Source: a virus. From it: DNA of 27,556 bases. Of this stretch, positions 24,956-27,556 are shown piece by piece; the first letter of the stretch is position 1; each line of letters opens with the position of its first letter. Where the stretch lies: IMG/VR virus record IMGVR_UViG_3300013286_000046, positions 1-27,556 of that record, one strand, 5' to 3'. The notes under the pieces were generated by a model. The model had not been told where the DNA came from. It saw only the letters and a program-made list of their open reading frames with translations, and did no database searches. Position numbers and translations under genes: made by a program.

Positions 24956-27538
24956 ATGAGTTTACAATTAATTAATATAGGGTCAACGGCCAATGATAAA
25001 TCAGGCGATACTCTACGGACAGCCGGCCAAAAAATAAATTCAAATTTTACTGAATTGTATGCCGGAGTTCAAGTACCGCCAGCAACATTGGCGACCCTTG
25101 GAACAGTGCGCCCAGACGGTACCACAGTTACCATTAACAACGGTATAATTACTGCTGTAACTGGAGTTTCTGCCGCTAGTACAACTACCTTAGGTGTAGT
25201 ACTAATTCCTGCCACTGCCACTAGCGGTATTGTTAATACGTCCGGGTCTATTGTTTTAGCAACTGCTAGCACTACTCAACTTGGTGGTGTTAAAATTGAT
25301 GGGTCTACTATTCAAATTAGCAATGGTATAATCAGCGCAAACAATTCGTATACACTTCCAAGGGCTACAACCAGCACACTAGGAGGAGTCAAAGTTGACG
25401 GAACCACAATCGGTATTAATAATACTACAGGAGTCATAAGTGCGATTTCTTCATACACGTTGCCAACTGCAAGTACAATAACTCTTGGCGGAGTTAAAGT
25501 TGATGGATCTAGTATTACTATTAACAACGGTGTAATTAGTGTTAGTACTGGATTATCCGGAACTGTTGTGTTTAAAGGCACATGGAACGCAGGCACTAAT
25601 ACGCCGACACTAGCCAGCGGTACTGGAACAACAGGCTGGCAATATATTGTAAGTGTCGGCGCCACTCGTGATTTAGGAGCAGGATCATTTACATATTCAG
25701 CTGGTGATTTGGTAATTTATGATGGATCTAACTGGATTGATATTTCAGCAAATAATGGCGTAGTATCTTTTAATTCTCGAACCGGTGCTATTACATTAAG
25801 TGGTAGCGATGTTACAACAGCATTAGGCTATACTCCTATACAATCAAGCAGTTTAAGTGTGGCAACAACTACAGCAAGTGGTGGAGGCACATTAAGTTAT
25901 GCAAGCGGTACATTTACATTTGCACCAGCAGTTGTTCCAACATATACAGTAAATATTGGAACAGCTACGTCAGGCGGCAGTTTAAGTTTAACAGGTAGTG
26001 CATTTACATATAATCCCGCAACAACATATACATTACCGACAGCAAGCGATACTATATTAGGCGGCATCAAAATTGATAATAATACTATTGTAATTAATAG
26101 TGGTGTTATTAGTGTTGGCGGCGCACTCACTAGTGCCACAATATTTAAAGGTTCGTGGAATGCCACAACAAATACCCCAACACTATCTGGCAATCAAGTA
26201 AGTGCTAAGGCAGGTTTTCAATATATCGTAAGTGTAGCAGGAACACAAAGTTTAGGAGGATCGAGTAAAACATTTAACATTGGTGATTTGGTAATCTATG
26301 ATGGATCTAACTGGGTACAAATTCCAGGAAGTAATAATGTACAATCATTTAATACACGGCAAGGTGCAATCACATTAACAAGTAGTGATGTTATAACAGC
26401 ATTAGGATTCACTCCAATACAATCAAGCAGTTTAAGTGTAACTTCAAATGCCGCTAGCGGTCTAAACAGTACACTAACGTATGCCGCAGGTGTGCTTACA
26501 TTTACACCAGCAAGTTCGGCAAGCATATTAAACGGAATTTCTGTTTCTGGTAGTAATGGGTTCGCCGGATCAGTTTCTAGCGGAACAATTACAATTTCAA
26601 CAAGTATTACTGGATTATTAAAAGGTAACGGTACTGCTATATCAGCGGCAATTGCTGGAACAGATTATCAAACAGCAGTTAGTGCCACCGGGCTATTAAA
26701 AAGCAACGGTACAAGCGGAAACATATCGGCCGCAACAGCATCGGATATTAACAGTACATTCGGAAGTCAAACACAAAATTATGTGTATGCCGCTCCTGGA
26801 GGTGCTTCTGGAAATCCAACGTTCCGTGCATTAGTAGCCGCAGATATCCCAACTATTCATAATGCCATTACTGTTACGAGTGGTAGTTTAACATTCTCTG
26901 GCAGTATAAGTGCCGCGGCATGGACTACTAGCGGTATTAGACACGTATCAAGTCCGGCAACATTGACTGATACAACTAGTACAGGTACGGTAGCCAATGC
27001 ATATACTAATAACTTTGGCGGCAATACTATTGCCGCAAGCAATACTGTAACTTATACTAACTACGGCACCGTATTCTTAAATGATCCTGTAGCTGGTACT
27101 AACGTAACAATTACAAACTCATACAGTTTAATTACCGCAGGTAACGTAAAACTTGGAAGCACTGGTACAGGAACTATTACAGCAGTGGCGGCAACTGCAA
27201 CTACAGCAAGCACAGCCGCAAGTTTGGGTTACCTAGGCACTCCAATTAATACACAAGCTGGTACATACACACTAGTAATTGGTGATGCTGGCAAAACAAT
27301 TTATGCTGGTGGTAACTTGACTATCCCAGCTAACGGTACGGTAGCGTTTCCAATAGGTACTATTATTAATGTGATAGCTAGCGCAGGCATTACCATAGCA
27401 ATCACAAGTGATACATTACAATGGGGCGGCCAGGCTACAAGTCAAACTGGTACACGTACTGTTGCGGCTTATGGTATGGCTTCGTTAGTCAAGGCAACTT
27501 CAACTATATGGTACATTAGTGGAGCAGGAGTGACTTAA
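24956..27538 (+). CDS. Tail-fibre-like structural protein (860 aa)
   Basis: The N-terminus (LINIGSTANDKSGDTLRTAG, then QKINSNFTELYA) is a motif found at the start of many phage fibre and baseplate-attached proteins and is likely the virion attachment end. Residues about 45-200 and 360-390 carry L-G-G-[VI]-K-[VI]-D repeats at 109, 142, 177 and 368, as in T4-like fibre shafts. A unit of about 97 residues occurs twice (206-302 and 397-495), each ending in TALG[YF]TPIQSSSLSV. Two TGLLK-x-NGT segments follow near 552 and 578. The last 80 residues (AGTYTLVIGDAGKTIYAGG; ending TIWYISGAGVT) resemble the C-terminal head of many marine phage fibres, a likely surface or receptor contact. Composition is Ser/Thr/Gly/Asn-rich with almost no charged residues in the shaft. 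AAGGA at 24943-24947 lies 8 nt before the ATG. Confidence 0.85.
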   Translation: MSLQLINIGSTANDKSGDTLRTAGQKINSNFTELYAGVQVPPATLATLGTVRPDGTTVTINNGIITAVTGVSAASTTTLGVVLIPATATSGIVNTSGSIVLATASTTQLGGVKIDGSTIQISNGIISANNSYTLPRATTSTLGGVKVDGTTIGINNTTGVISAISSYTLPTASTITLGGVKVDGSSITINNGVISVSTGLSGTVVFKGTWNAGTNTPTLASGTGTTGWQYIVSVGATRDLGAGSFTYSAGDLVIYDGSNWIDISANNGVVSFNSRTGAITLSGSDVTTALGYTPIQSSSLSVATTTASGGGTLSYASGTFTFAPAVVPTYTVNIGTATSGGSLSLTGSAFTYNPATTYTLPTASDTILGGIKIDNNTIVINSGVISVGGALTSATIFKGSWNATTNTPTLSGNQVSAKAGFQYIVSVAGTQSLGGSSKTFNIGDLVIYDGSNWVQIPGSNNVQSFNTRQGAITLTSSDVITALGFTPIQSSSLSVTSNAASGLNSTLTYAAGVLTFTPASSASILNGISVSGSNGFAGSVSSGTITISTSITGLLKGNGTAISAAIAGTDYQTAVSATGLLKSNGTSGNISAATASDINSTFGSQTQNYVYAAPGGASGNPTFRALVAADIPTIHNAITVTSGSLTFSGSISAAAWTTSGIRHVSSPATLTDTTSTGTVANAYTNNFGGNTIAASNTVTYTNYGTVFLNDPVAGTNVTITNSYSLITAGNVKLGSTGTGTITAVAATATTASTAASLGYLGTPINTQAGTYTLVIGDAGKTIYAGGNLTIPANGTVAFPIGTIINVIASAGITIAITSDTLQWGGQATSQTGTRTVAAYGMASLVKATSTIWYISGAGVT
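25571..25861 (+). repeat. Fibre long repeat, unit 1
   Basis: Residues 206-302, from FKGTWNAGTNTPTLASGTGT through GDLVIYDGSNW to GYTPIQSSSLSV. It aligns along its whole length with unit 2 about 575 bp downstream. The DNA around GDLVIYDGSNW and around PIQSSSLSV is nearly identical in both units, differing by single bases. Confidence 0.85.
26144..26440 (+). repeat. Fibre long repeat, unit 2
   Basis: Residues 397-495, from FKGSWNATTNTPTLSGNQVS through GDLVIYDGSNW to GFTPIQSSSLSV. It is two residues longer than unit 1. As in unit 1, an L-G-G repeat lies shortly before it, so the duplicated block is probably the LGG repeat plus the long unit. Confidence 0.85.
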
Positions 27539-27539
27539 A

Positions 27540-27556
27540 ATGAGTGGCGCAATAAT
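27540..27556 (+). CDS. Start of the next gene (partial)
   Basis: ATG at 27540 opens MSGAI and runs off the window. AGGAG at 27526-27530, inside the end of the fibre gene, lies 9 nt before it, and the ATG is one base after the fibre stop. Spacing and strand suggest another late structural gene of the same operon. Five residues are too few to name a family. Confidence 0.6.

Overview
The window is one strand of tightly packed virion-structure genes from a tailed phage with a contractile tail, of the T4-like group found in the sea. The evidence is the run of gene 5-like spike, gene 25 and gene 6 proteins, followed by a very large structural protein whose conserved blocks I remember from marine T4-like phages (cyanophage and pelagiphage types), and then a tail-fibre-like protein. 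The DNA is AT-rich by eye (not computed), which fits phages of AT-rich marine bacteria; the host cannot be named from this window. No tRNA, integrase, transposase, CRISPR array or metabolic gene was seen.

Layout, all on the + strand: the end of an unidentified gene (1-116); a gp5-like central spike without a lysozyme domain (130-1686); gp25 sheath initiator/wedge protein (1689-2138); a 47-bp gap with a candidate T4-type late promoter (2159-2166); a long gp6 baseplate wedge protein (2186-5647); a 6436-residue giant protein (5640-24950) that overlaps gp6 by 8 bp; an 860-residue fibre-like protein (24956-27538); and the first codons of another gene (27540-27556). Spacing is 2-13 bp or overlapping everywhere except at the promoter gap, so the region probably reads as one late transcript, or two.

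The giant protein fills 70% of the window and holds most of the interest. It sits where T4 has gene 7. Conserved blocks alternate with inserted beta-rich modules. These include a cupredoxin-like domain near the N-terminus with all four metal ligands replaced, five W-x3-T-x-[YF] carbohydrate-binding-like motifs, and an FG-GAP beta-propeller cut in two by about 1050 residues. Several short module families recur in distant parts of the protein. The propeller reads as four blades, a broken fifth motif, the insert, then three more blades.

Together the genes should build the baseplate: gp5 the central membrane-piercing spike, gp25 and gp6 the wedges and sheath start, the giant protein the peripheral baseplate and fibre network, and the 860-residue protein a fibre or receptor-contacting part. 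Functions rest on family resemblance and gene order read by eye; no database search was possible.
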